From Chrysochromulina tobinii (Eukaryota; Haptophyta; Prymnesiales; Chrysochromulinaceae): 25,419 nucleotides of DNA. Of this stretch, positions 17,746 to 25,419 are shown in pieces; the first letter of the stretch is position 1, and each line of letters starts with the position of its first letter. The notes under the pieces are model-generated. The model did not search any database, was not told the DNA's origin, and worked only from the letters and a program-made list of their open reading frames with translations. The translations under genes were made by a program, and so were the position numbers. The stretch is from assembly GCA_001275005.1 (NCBI GenBank), contig JWZX01001858.1, positions 1-25,419 on the forward strand, in the 5' to 3' direction.

Positions 17746-17955
17746 CTATTGGATTGGTGACTCGTCAGCTAAAGCCACACCTGGCGGCGTGCAAGATGGA
17801 GGCAAAGGACACTCTGGCGGCTTACAGCAGCAATCCTTCCCTGGCGCCGGCTCTTCGCAGCACGGCAGACACGTGCCAACAAGGGGTTTTGCTGGAGCAG
17901 GTGGAGCCAAGCTCGAGGCGGTGACAAACGCGGCAAGGAAATATAGTGTCTTCAT
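17746..17955 (-). CDS. Small secreted cysteine-rich peptide
   Basis: The product has 69 residues. It begins MKTLYFLAAFVTASSLA, a clear signal-peptide pattern with probable cleavage near the Ala/Pro region at ~17-22. The mature part has eight Cys in tight clusters (CLPCC, DCCCK, PEC, PSC) between Pro-rich stretches and ends ADESPIQ. I recognise no family. The density of Cys and Pro suggests a disulphide-knotted or metal-binding secreted peptide, but this is inference. Support for a real gene: the signal peptide, the Cys pattern, and its head-to-head placement 286 bp from the next gene, like the other divergent pairs in the window. The short length keeps confidence moderate. A GT directly after the stop codon leaves open further exons. 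Confidence 0.5.
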   Translation of the reverse strand: MKTLYFLAAFVTASSLAPPAPAKPLVGTCLPCCEEPAPGKDCCCKPPECPLPPSCTPPGVALADESPIQ

Positions 17956-18241
17956 GGCTGGCTAACTGTGGCGACGCAGGTCGGCTGAGTTCATCGCACG
18001 CCAGGGAGGCGATGAGCAGGATAGCGAGGAAATCGTCAGCGAGACGTTTTGAGAGTGAATTGCGAAAACTAGATTTTTGTCTTCTCCAGAGGTACATGGA
18101 ACACAACAGACATTCCCTTGTCAGGATTCAGTTGTGTTTCTGCAGATCCTTGAAACGTTCGGACCCACGAAATCGTGGGGCGACTTCACTTTGGTCTCTC
18201 TCCCCTTGCTCCCGCTCCGTCAAGCCCACTCGCGCTGCGAG
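17956..18241. promoter_or_regulatory. Divergent region between Cys-rich peptide and GGIFG genes
   Basis: A 286-bp gap separates two opposed start codons. The plus-strand proximal part (about 18187-18240) is rich in C and T, as expected for a 5' leader or splice-acceptor context. The open frame extends upstream from ATG 18242 to 18077 but has no domain-like sequence. No clear TATA element. Confidence 0.35.
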
Positions 18242-18684
18242 ATGTCCCTGCGCACCACCAACAGCCAAGTCTTCCGTCCTCCGCCAGAGATGCAGCCTCG
18301 GCAGCGACTCGACGGCCTGGCCCATGGTCGCGCGAACAGCAGCTCCCTGCCGGGAGGTATCTTTGGCTACGGCCCTGTGTCTCCACCGCCACCGCTGCAG
18401 CCGCACGGCAACTCGCTCACCTACGCCTCCTCAGTGGACGGTGGCATCTTTGGAGGCAGCTCTGGCCAGCAAGGACGTCCAAATTGTGGCGCGCCAGCCT
18501 CACTCAACTATGCCTCCTCGCAGCAGGGAGGCATATTTGGCGGTGGCGCGTGGGCCGTCGAGCCGCACCCGCTTGGTCGCGGCCCCGCGGTGACGGCCGT
18601 GGCTGAAGACCCATTCTTGCAACGTTTGGGCCACGCTGAGCGGCGCGACCAGCAGTATCAGCCGCAGCCGCAGCGGCCGCCATC

Positions 18685-18719
<35 letters not shown>

Positions 18720-19048
18720 TTCAGCAGCAGCAGCAGCAGCAGCGTGCGCACTTTGGCGGTGCGCAGGTCTACGAGGAGGAGGAGGACGAGGAGGATTATG
18801 ACGAGGACGATGAGAATGAGGAGGACGAGGCCTTCGAGCAGCAGACGGCCCACCTGCAGCAGCAGCTCCAGCAGGATCCTCAGATCCTTATCGATGCCGC
18901 GGCACAGCTCGCCGCCGAGCAGGGCCTCTCTCCAGAGCAGCACGCAGCTCTCGAGCAGAGGCTCTTCGACCGCATGTACGAGGAGCAGCAACGGCAGAGG
19001 CAGAAGCTGCAACATATGCGCGAGCGCCAGCAGCGCCAGCAGCAGCGC

Positions 19049-19084
<36 letters not shown>

Positions 19085-19465
19085 GGCCAGCAGCAGTCAC
19101 CTCCACAGCCCAAGAGTATCCTGCGCAAGGAACCGCCGAAGGTCGCTTCGAACCCGGGGCAATGGGAGACCGCCTCCAGTACACTTGGGAAGCCGCCTCC
19201 AATGTACGACCCTGCCCCGGCCGCGGGAGGCTACCAACGCTCGGCGCCGTGGTCCCCACAGAAGCTTGCGCCAGGCGCATATAACCAGCCGTCGTCGCAG
19301 TCCGCAGGGCCGGTGGTCTTTGGCGGTGGCGCCGGGAGCGACGTGCCTGCCGCCGGCGGGCGCGCGGCCAATGCGTCGCAGTTTCTGCAGCATGGCGGTG
19401 GCCGGACTCCTGGCGCACATCGCAACCCGAATGCATCGTCCATCGTCGGCGGCATCTTTGCGTGA
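18242..19465 (+). CDS. PolyQ protein with repeated GGIFG motifs
   Basis: The protein has 407 residues from MSLRTTNSQVF (ATG 18242). Four GGIF motifs punctuate it: PGGIFGYG, DGGIFGGSS and QGGIFGGGA in the first ~110 residues, and VGGIFA as the very C-terminus. They are often preceded by Ser-Ser or NYASS. The middle has two pure glutamine runs (11+7 and 10, all CAG), an acidic stretch (EEEEDEEDYDEDDENEEDE) and a Gln-rich helix. From memory, Gly-Gly/Leu-or-Ile-Phe-Gly motifs at both ends occur in small microtubule-associated proteins (plant SPIRAL1, animal Jupiter/JPT); this resemblance is suggestive only. A cytoskeletal or flagellar role is therefore inference. The spliced structure appears to be a single exon. 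Confidence 0.75.
18686..18742 (+). repeat. CAG trinucleotide repeats (polyQ)
   Basis: Eleven CAG, one CTT and seven CAG encode Q11-L-Q7. The pure codon makes it slippage-prone. A second block of ten CAG lies at 19052-19081 in the same gene. Confidence 0.95.
19052..19081 (+). repeat. CAG trinucleotide repeat (polyQ), 10 units
   Basis: Ten uninterrupted CAG codons between two Lys residues in the Gln-rich helical region of the GGIFG protein. Confidence 0.95.
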
Positions 19466-19755
19466 GAGAACCGGAGGCGAGGCGGGGGGCGGTTGGGACG
19501 CACGGCACTCGGCTCGAGAAATTGACCGCACAGGCACATGTTCAGTATGAGCGAGAGCGAGTATGTACGTGTCGAGCTGACCCAGCTGAGATCACAGATG
19601 TGGTGAGAGCGATGGCACTGCATCCATACAGGGGAATCATGGTGCAATATACCCGCCGTAGAGGGCACTTCCGTCATTCACAGTCTAGGACTCCGCATCA
19701 TTCACGCCACCACGATGGACTGCACGCGATGGACAAAAGCTAACCCTCGGGAACT

Positions 19756-21393
19756 ATGTCTAAGCGCTGGTGGCAGACCGAGCTCGCCACTGAGGAGGAC
19801 CCCATCTCGCTGGAACCTCTGCGCAAACTCCGCTATCCGCCATTCCGCCTTCGTGCCGACCCTGAGTTGCCACATTGGGTGAGCGCTGATTGGTTTGACG
19901 GAAAAGTGCTGGCGTCTTACCTTGTATCCACTGGCCAGTTTAACCACCCGATATCGCGTCGCGCTCTGACGCGCGACGAGTGCGCCGCCCTGGACTCGTA
20001 CCTGAGCGAGCACCAGCTTGGTGAGGCTCATGTGGAGCTTGTGTTTCGGCATGTGAAGCGCAGTGTCGACAGCGCGACCGCCTCGTCCGCTACTTCGCAT
20101 GTGGCACGGCTGCGTGCTGGGGCGGCCACTGTCCTGGGCTCGCTCTTCGGCGGCACCGAGCCAACGAGCACGCGCGCAGCCTCTTCAACGTCCGCTGCGT
20201 CGCGAGATGGCAACCTCACGATCGTCGACGACGACATGCGCCCATCGCACCAGCCTGTCGCAGCCGCGGAACTAGAAGCAGCCGTCGAGGAGGACCCCTT
20301 TCCAGAGCTGCCCGTGGCCAGCGCCGTCGCGATCGCCGAACGCCCGGTTGGCGCGGCCCTTGCAGGCGTGTGGCAAGATAGTGTGCGGACGCGGACCACC
20401 GCTGCTGCCGGCGGTCTGCCGACGGCCGCGCCGCCGCCGCCGCCCGAGATGAGCCAAGAGGAGCGCGAGAGGCAGGGGCGCGCCCGTCTGGAGAGGGAGC
20501 GCGTCGAGTGGGCCCGAGCACTACGGCAGGCGGAGGCGGCCGCTGAAGCCGAGCGCGCCCGCGAGCTCGAAGCACAGCGCCGGGCGTCCTGGGAGGCGCA
20601 GCGGGAACGCAACGAGTGGGCAGCGGCGGAGGCGATGGCAGTGAGGACAGCGGCGGCCGCCGCTAGCGCTGCAGCGGAGGCAGCGGCGGACGCGGAGCGT
20701 CGAGCGCGTGAGGAGGCGGCGGCAGCGGCTGCAGCGCTCCCTCGGGCCCTGCATGATGCCGCCGCTGCGTGCTCGGCGGCGCTCGTGACGCTGCTGCTCG
20801 AACGCGGCGCGGATCCGACGGTACGCCACGTGGCATATGCGGGGGCGCTCGCCTATGACGTTGCCGCCGACGGCCCGACGCGCGATGCCTTCCGAGCCTT
20901 TTCGGGGCGTCGGCCGACCGATTGGGATTGGGTTGCGGCCCACGTGCCCTCTGGGTTGACCGAGGCCGAGGAGGCGGAGCATGAGGCCGAGAAGAGGAAG
21001 GAGGCCAAGGAGAGGAAGAAGAAGAAAGAGGCCGAGCGCAAGGGTCGTAGGAAAGAAGCGGAGTTGAAGCGCGGGGCAGCTGCCGACGCGTTGCGCGCCG
21101 CGACGAGCGGCGACGATGCGGAAGCTCTGAGTGCAGCACTGGACGAAGCCAAGCTATGCCTGCCCGAAGCGGTCGCGGGTGGCACGACTGTTGAGGACGA
21201 GGTTCTGATGCCAGCCATACTCGCGGCGGAGGCGCGGCTGAAAGTCCTCACGGATCCGAGCTGGGTGCAGGCCAAGCAGAGAGAGCTGCGGGCTGCGGAG
21301 GCTGAGAAGCGGCTCGGCGCGCTGACGCCCGCCCAGCGTGCCTTCCTTCTCAAAGCTGACAAAGCTCGCGCCTCGCGCGCGGGAGCAGAGTGA
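19756..21393 (+). CDS. U-box-like protein with ANKZF1/Vms1-like ankyrin tail
   Basis: The protein has 545 residues. Residues ~13-100 form a compact domain beginning EEDPISLEPLRKLRYPPF and continuing WFDGKVLASYLVSTGQFNHPISRRALTRDECAALD. The DPI...L start and HP(I)xRRxL ending resemble a U-box/RING-like fold without zinc ligands (inference). A low-complexity linker and an Ala/Glu/Arg coiled coil (~230-325) follow. Residues ~328-420 strongly resemble the ankyrin plus downstream segment of ANKZF1/Vms1: LLLERGADPTV, ALAYDVAADGPTRDAFRAF, then a Lys/Glu-rich helix (EAEKRKEAKERKKKKEAERK). The catalytic VLRF1 domain and the C2H2 zinc finger of Vms1 are absent, and I do not see a strict VCP-interacting motif (RX5AAX2R). 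Vms1 releases nascent chains from stalled ribosomes and binds Cdc48/p97. A quality-control or ubiquitin role here is inference. It converges on the LRR gene, 183 bp away. Confidence 0.8.
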   Translation: MSKRWWQTELATEEDPISLEPLRKLRYPPFRLRADPELPHWVSADWFDGKVLASYLVSTGQFNHPISRRALTRDECAALDSYLSEHQLGEAHVELVFRHVKRSVDSATASSATSHVARLRAGAATVLGSLFGGTEPTSTRAASSTSAASRDGNLTIVDDDMRPSHQPVAAAELEAAVEEDPFPELPVASAVAIAERPVGAALAGVWQDSVRTRTTAAAGGLPTAAPPPPPEMSQEERERQGRARLERERVEWARALRQAEAAAEAERARELEAQRRASWEAQRERNEWAAAEAMAVRTAAAAASAAAEAAADAERRAREEAAAAAAALPRALHDAAAACSAALVTLLLERGADPTVRHVAYAGALAYDVAADGPTRDAFRAFSGRRPTDWDWVAAHVPSGLTEAEEAEHEAEKRKEAKERKKKKEAERKGRRKEAELKRGAAADALRAATSGDDAEALSAALDEAKLCLPEAVAGGTTVEDEVLMPAILAAEARLKVLTDPSWVQAKQRELRAAEAEKRLGALTPAQRAFLLKADKARASRAGAE

Positions 21394-21576
21394 AAATTCT
21401 GATGGCGTCAACTCACTGGACACTACTGCGTATAATCTGCGTTTCACCGGACACAGACACAGAGTGACGCAACACTGCCACAGCTTCGCAACACACCTCG
21501 TTCACCGTCACACGTCACTACTAGTGAGCCATGAATGCGTGCTCTGACTTGTGCATCCGCGCTCCGAGTCCTGAGC

Positions 21577-22326
21577 TTACGCAGGCCCGGGGCTCACCGG
21601 GCGCGAATCCTCATAGAACACAGTGATTCGGTTTCGTTTTGCCACAGCCTCAGCGATCGCAGCCTTTCCGGCCTTAGTGATGCGGTTGTTCGCCAGGTAG
21701 AGGAACCGTAAGCAGGCCACCTCTTCATGGCAGAAGGCAATTGTTTTCGCGAGGGCGCGGGCACCCTCATCATCGATCTGGTTGTCGTGCAAGTACAGCT
21801 TGTGCAGTTTGGGCAGCCGTCCTTTGGCCATGCACTCGGCAAGCGCCGTCACACCTTCACCTCCGAAGCGATTGTTGTTGAGCCACATGTGCGTGCATCG
21901 GGTGAACATCGAATTCGGAATCATCATCGAACCGACGATCGCAATCAGTCCTGCGTCCCCAATTTTATTGTTGTCGAGGCCGATGTTTGCGACCGATGGG
22001 TTGACGGTGAATGTAGTATGGCCCTTGAATAGTTCAGCGAGGACATCACAATCGCGGTCAGTCAGCTTCTTGTCAGCCCAATTCAGTCGAACGGCTGTCC
22101 GCAGTTGGGGCCTGCCGACCTGTAGCCGCTCCAGCAGTGCGTCGATCGGCTTGCGGCCAGCGAGGTACTCCTCGTAGTCCTTTGCAGCCTGGGCTGGATC
22201 CTCTGGGTCGTACTCGGCCATGTGCGCGAAGTTAGAATCGTCGAGCTCGAGGCTGCCACCATGCTTGTCCTCGAACTGTTGCTTCCACGGTGCAATGTAC
22301 GATCCCTGCGCGCCTGCGATAGGCAT
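21577..22326 (-). CDS. Leucine-rich repeat protein, ribonuclease-inhibitor type
   Basis: The protein has 249 residues from MPIAGAQGSYIAPW. After a ~75-residue acidic, helical N-terminus come about five LRRs of the RI type: VRLNWADKKLTDRDCDVLAEL, IGLDNNKIGDAGL, MWLNNNRFGGEGVTALAE, LYLHDNQIDDEGARALA and LYLANNRITKAGKAAIAEA. A short tail ends RPVSPGPA. RI-type LRRs are binding scaffolds; no enzymatic domain, signal peptide or membrane segment is present, so a cytosolic or axonemal adaptor is plausible but unproven. It is not obviously a paralogue of the LRR part of the PAQR protein, whose repeats are less regular. Confidence 0.85.
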   Translation of the reverse strand: MPIAGAQGSYIAPWKQQFEDKHGGSLELDDSNFAHMAEYDPEDPAQAAKDYEEYLAGRKPIDALLERLQVGRPQLRTAVRLNWADKKLTDRDCDVLAELFKGHTTFTVNPSVANIGLDNNKIGDAGLIAIVGSMMIPNSMFTRCTHMWLNNNRFGGEGVTALAECMAKGRLPKLHKLYLHDNQIDDEGARALAKTIAFCHEEVACLRFLYLANNRITKAGKAAIAEAVAKRNRITVFYEDSRPVSPGPA

Positions 22327-23206
22327 GTCGACCGAGAAAGAGAGTCGTTTTTGCCGAAAGATTTGGACGCCGGCGCGCGCGCGGAGAAGCCCCGGGCGCT
22401 GTGTTGGCAGAGACGCGCCGCGGTCATTGAATATCTAAATTCAAACAAAAACGGAGGTCCCCGCGTTGAGGCTGCGGTGTGGCTGGTCACGATCGACCCT
22501 TGGCTGAGCGGAAATCTGACACGGTTCGCGCACCTTGACTTGACTTCGATACATGTAAGACCAAAAGACAAAAAGACCTAAAGACGGACTCGACTGGACC
22601 GAACGTAACACATAATCCCGTGCGTAGCGTCCAGCCTTGACCAGACTAAGAGACTGCATGCTCGAAGACGTAACTGTGGGCCGGGGGGGCCACCGGTTGA
22701 TATCGGGTGAGGTTTTAGTTAAGGTTTTAGAGAACAACGCTCAACGGTCGCACGTATACGTGTAACAGTGTACAGTCAACTTTGTAACTTACCAAGCAAC
22801 CTACACATTGGCAGGACCCCCTGAATTGCGGTGGGGGAATTTGAAGGGGATGTCGGCGTGAGAGTAAAAGTATATACGTGTAACGTGTATCGATCCGTCG
22901 ATCGAATACAACGCATCCAAAGTGCAAAGAATGTCGAGATGAAGTCGGTGTACAGTCGCAAGTCCTGGCGGGGCGTCATGCGGGGCGTGTGTATTAAACG
23001 GCCGTACGCGTTCTGTACGCGTTATATCCATATCCGACAGTACGGATTACAAATGACACGTTTCACGGAGCGACACAGAGCCCGGTTCGCGAGATCCTGG
23101 CGAGGTCGGCGTGTGTGGAGAGATCGCGACCGATGCCACAACAAGTCTGTCACGTGACGCGAACTGAAGTGATCATTTCGAGATGTTCGTAGATGGAGGT
23201 TCAGCT
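22327..23206. other. Gene-free region, promoter side of the LRR gene
   Basis: About 880 bp separates the LRR gene start from the 3' end of the next minus-strand gene. No frame has protein-like composition. It is less GC-rich than the genes. Short repeated words are present: ATACGTGTAAC at ~22756 and ~22874, TGTACAGTC at ~22769 and ~22950, GTACGCGTT twice near 23006-23022, and a (CTTGA)n stretch at 22533-22546. These may be regulatory or simply decayed repeats. Confidence 0.4.
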
Positions 23207-25413
23207 TCATGCCACTTCATGATAAAGGTCGGCCACGACCTCCTGCAGGTGGCGCTCGATGAGACCGGCGAGTTTGGCCTCAACCGACGCGTCGAGACCG
23301 TACGCCTTAGCGAAATTGGCCGCGAGCTCGCGCGGGTCGTCGCCCTCGTGCAGCCCGATCCGGCCGGTGCGGCCAGGCCCGAGGTTCACGTCCATGAAGA
23401 GCAGAGGGGCAGGCCTGGCCTCTCGCTCCGCCTGACGCTCCTCGGTCGCGAAGGCAAAGGGGCGAGCGGGCATCGCCGCCTGTGCAGCACGCCGAAGCGC
23501 CGCCTCCTCTTCCTCCATCTCGCGTGCTTTCTTGTCTTCCTGGACTTTGCGCAGGCGCTCCACCGCCTGCTCGTACCCGGCCGGACGCGCCGCAGGCTGG
23601 GCGGGAAGGCTCGCGCGACGGCCGTGCGTGAAGACCGTCGGCTTGAAGGTGCACTCGGCCAGCTGCTGCTCCTCATACGACGGCACTCGTGTGGGGATCT
23701 TCCGCGGCTTGGAGGCGAGGGAGTTGAGATGCTCGAACCGCTTCGCGCCCATTGGTCGAGCCGAGTCGGACGCGGTCGAGTAGGTGGACGGATTCGTCAC
23801 AAGCTTGGGCTTGAACGAGAGCTCCGCCTGCTCCTTGGCCTCCTTATCCAGCCGATCTCGGGTGATGCGGCTCTCCATCGTACGTGCGTGGTCGTACAAG
23901 GCGAGGTATCGCGGCACACCACTGCGAGGCAGCTTACCCCCGCCGGCGGAGTGGGCGAACGCTGCGGCCGCCGCGAGCTCCGCCGCCGCCTCGTGAAAGT
24001 TCGCCGGGTCCGCCTCGGCTGCGGTGATCGCAGCGGCGCGCGCTCGTTCCACCGCTGCCTGGCGAGCCTCTTCGAGCGAGCTCGAGCGCTCATTGATCTT
24101 GGGCGCGAACGTGCATTCTTTGTCCTCGTCGGCGCCACTCTTGCGATTGGCCGCCTCCGCAACGTCCTCCCGCACATGATGCGTCGTCTTGTACGCGAAC
24201 GAGAGCCGGTAGAGAGCTGCGAAATCGCGGCACAGCACGGCCATATCCTCGGCGCCCATGTCGGCGGCGAGGGAGCAGACCTCCTCCTCATCATCATCAT
24301 CATCCTCATCATCGTTGACCTCCTCGTCGCCGACGGCGTCCGGCACGTTCGTGCCACCGGGGGTCAGCTCCTCAACGGCTGGTTGCGCGCCTCCAATTGC
24401 GCCACCAATTGGGCTCCGCGTGCGCAAAAAGTCCACCATTGCCTTATATGGACTGGCGCTCGTGCCCACTTCGGCGCCCGTGCCAGCAGCGGCCGGGGTT
24501 GCGGGGCTGCCCGATGGAGGCGGCGTGGACGGGGCGGACTCAATGAGGTGCGGCGGCGGCGGCGGCAGCGGCTGCGGCGACCCCAGCGGCGGCAGCGGCG
24601 GCGGCGAGCCCAGCGGCGGCGGCGGCGGCGGAGGAGGAGGAGGAGGAGGAGGTGGCGGCGACGGCGGTGGCGGCGCCTTTGCCTGCTTACGTAACCGCGC
24701 GCGCTCCGACTCCAACGCCTCCACGGCCGTCGCGCCGCCCGTGTGCACCGAGAGAGCGCGGCGTAGGAAGCCGAGCAGCTTGCGGGCGTGCAGCACGCCT
24801 TCGACCGTCTCAAAGCCCACCAGCGCCGCCCAGACACGCTGCACCATTAGCACCTCCTCGCGCGCGTGTGCGCGCCCCACTGTGAGCTTCGACAAGGCGC
24901 CAGCGCCCCCGAGGGGGCCGCCCGAAGGCGCCGAGCCGAGGATGGAGGAAGCCATCAACGAGGCGGGCATTCCGGACATGCCCCCCTCAGGCCCGGCCAC
25001 ACTCGAATGGCCAAGCTCGGTGGCGGTCACCGCGGTGGCGGTCGCGGCGGCGGCGGCGGCGTGTCGAGCGTCCGGCGGAGGGGACAGCGTCATCGGAGGC
25101 AGGGGCGCGACCGAAGGTGGTGCGTCAGCGCCCGCGGCGGCGCCCTCGCGATGGATGACGCTCACCGCGGCGACGCTCGACACGGCGCTCGACACGGCGA
25201 TGCCCGTCACGCCCGAAACGGCACTCGCCATGGCGCTGGCCATCTTCTTTGCGTGCGCCTCCGCGGAGCGTAGGAAGCCAAGCTCGAGCATCGCAGCCCC
25301 GAACTCGTGGTAGCGCAGCCCGCTCGCGGTCCGGCCGAGCGTCTCGTAGATGAGACCGCGGTCTGGAAGAGCTCTTCTTGCTCCGACTCAACCGCACCCG
25401 CCACACCTGCCAT
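23207..25413 (-). CDS. CTFxP-repeat protein, possibly flagellar/cytoskeletal
   Basis: The main exon is open from 25362 down to 23207. The sequence RGLIYETLGRTASGLRYHEF precedes Met 25291, so coding clearly starts further upstream. A 44-bp GT-AG candidate intron (25363-25406, phase 1) would join it to ATG 25413 and give MAD-RGLIYETLG and 720 residues; a one-base indel is the alternative. Parts in order: helical N-terminus; Ala/Pro-rich linker; helical block around VWAALVGFETVEGVLHARKL; proline run of about 15; acidic run (NDDEDDDDDEEE); then repeated motifs ECTFAPKINE, ELSFKPKLVT and ECTFKPTVFT with Lys/Glu helices, ending in a small helical tail. The (C/S)F-x-P-K motif is common in uncharacterised flagellate and ciliate proteins, many of them flagella-associated (general knowledge). 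Function is inference; the coding call is firm and the 5' end is not. Confidence 0.75.
24610..24661 (-). repeat. Polyproline-coding GGC/GGA repeat
   Basis: A run of GGC/GGA/GGT triplets on the plus strand encodes about fifteen consecutive Pro in the CTFxP protein. Smaller Pro-rich blocks flank it (PPPLGSPPPLPPLGS), showing repeated local expansion. Confidence 0.85.
25363..25406 (-). other. Candidate 44-bp intron near the window edge
   Basis: On the minus strand, ATGGCAG|GTGTGG is followed 44 bases later by CTCTTCCAG|ACCGC. Both sides are phase 1 and the split codon becomes GAC. Splicing places ATG 25413 in frame with the long exon, whose own frame hits a TGA at 25388-25390. The intron is very short, and the unspliced frame here (ESEQEELFQ) also looks protein-like, so a one-base assembly error remains possible. 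Confidence 0.4.
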
Positions 25414-25419
25414 AGGCTC

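Noticed and set aside
22831-23157. 108-codon plus-strand open frame in the gene-free region
   Set aside because: It starts in non-conserved AT-richer sequence, is Arg/Tyr/Val-rich without domain features, and overlaps scattered short repeats.
23183-24694. 503-codon plus-strand open frame opposite the CTFxP gene
   Set aside because: It mirrors the minus-strand coding region; its long Arg runs are the complement of the Pro and Ala codons, and the minus frame has recognisable repeated motifs.

Overview
The window looks like GC-rich nuclear DNA from a unicellular eukaryotic alga. A haptophyte (pavlovophyte or prymnesiophyte type) is my best guess, but other secondary algae are not excluded. The evidence is as follows. 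Genes are long and mostly uninterrupted but carry spliceosomal introns whose two sides match in phase. Homopolymeric Gln, Pro, Asp/Glu and Gly runs are common. There is a plant-type DUF8003-like membrane protein, an algal-type SGNH hydrolase with a C-terminal beta-rich domain, and a protein with repeated CTFxP motifs typical of flagellate protists. No operons, Shine-Dalgarno sites, tRNA or rRNA genes, CRISPR arrays or recognisable mobile elements were seen.

Layout, left to right: an unknown algal protein (344-1165, +). A 2123-residue DUF8003-like membrane protein (7999 down to 1401, -) with one clear 227-bp intron. A 366-bp divergent promoter region with a five-fold repeated motif. An SGNH hydrolase (8366-10016, +) rebuilt across a short intron. 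A coiled-coil protein (10251-12518, +), probably with a 5' UTR intron. About 1.1 kb without genes, ending in four different minisatellites. An SPX-RING-zinc-cluster protein (15646 down to 13646, -). Head-to-head with it, an LRR-PAQR/haemolysin-III membrane protein (15958-17543, +) with a GC-AG intron flanked by direct repeats. A small secreted Cys-rich peptide (17955 down to 17746, -), head-to-head with a polyQ protein carrying GGIFG motifs (18242-19465, +). A U-box-like protein with an ANKZF1/Vms1-like ankyrin tail (19756-21393, +). An LRR protein (22326 down to 21577, -). About 880 bp without genes. A CTFxP-repeat, possibly flagellum- or cytoskeleton-associated protein (25413 down to 23207, -), whose start lies at the window edge.

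The most notable object is the SPX-RING-Zn(II)2Cys6-like architecture. One polypeptide appears to combine an inositol-pyrophosphate/phosphate sensor, a ubiquitin E3 ligase module and a sequence-specific DNA-binding module with flanking basic segments. If the gene model holds, it could couple phosphate status directly to protein turnover and transcription. It shares a 311-bp divergent intergenic region, which contains a strong hairpin, with an LRR-PAQR receptor-like protein. The genes of the window otherwise do not form an obvious pathway. Their arrangement is a compact alternation of head-to-head pairs (286-366 bp apart) and tail-to-tail pairs.
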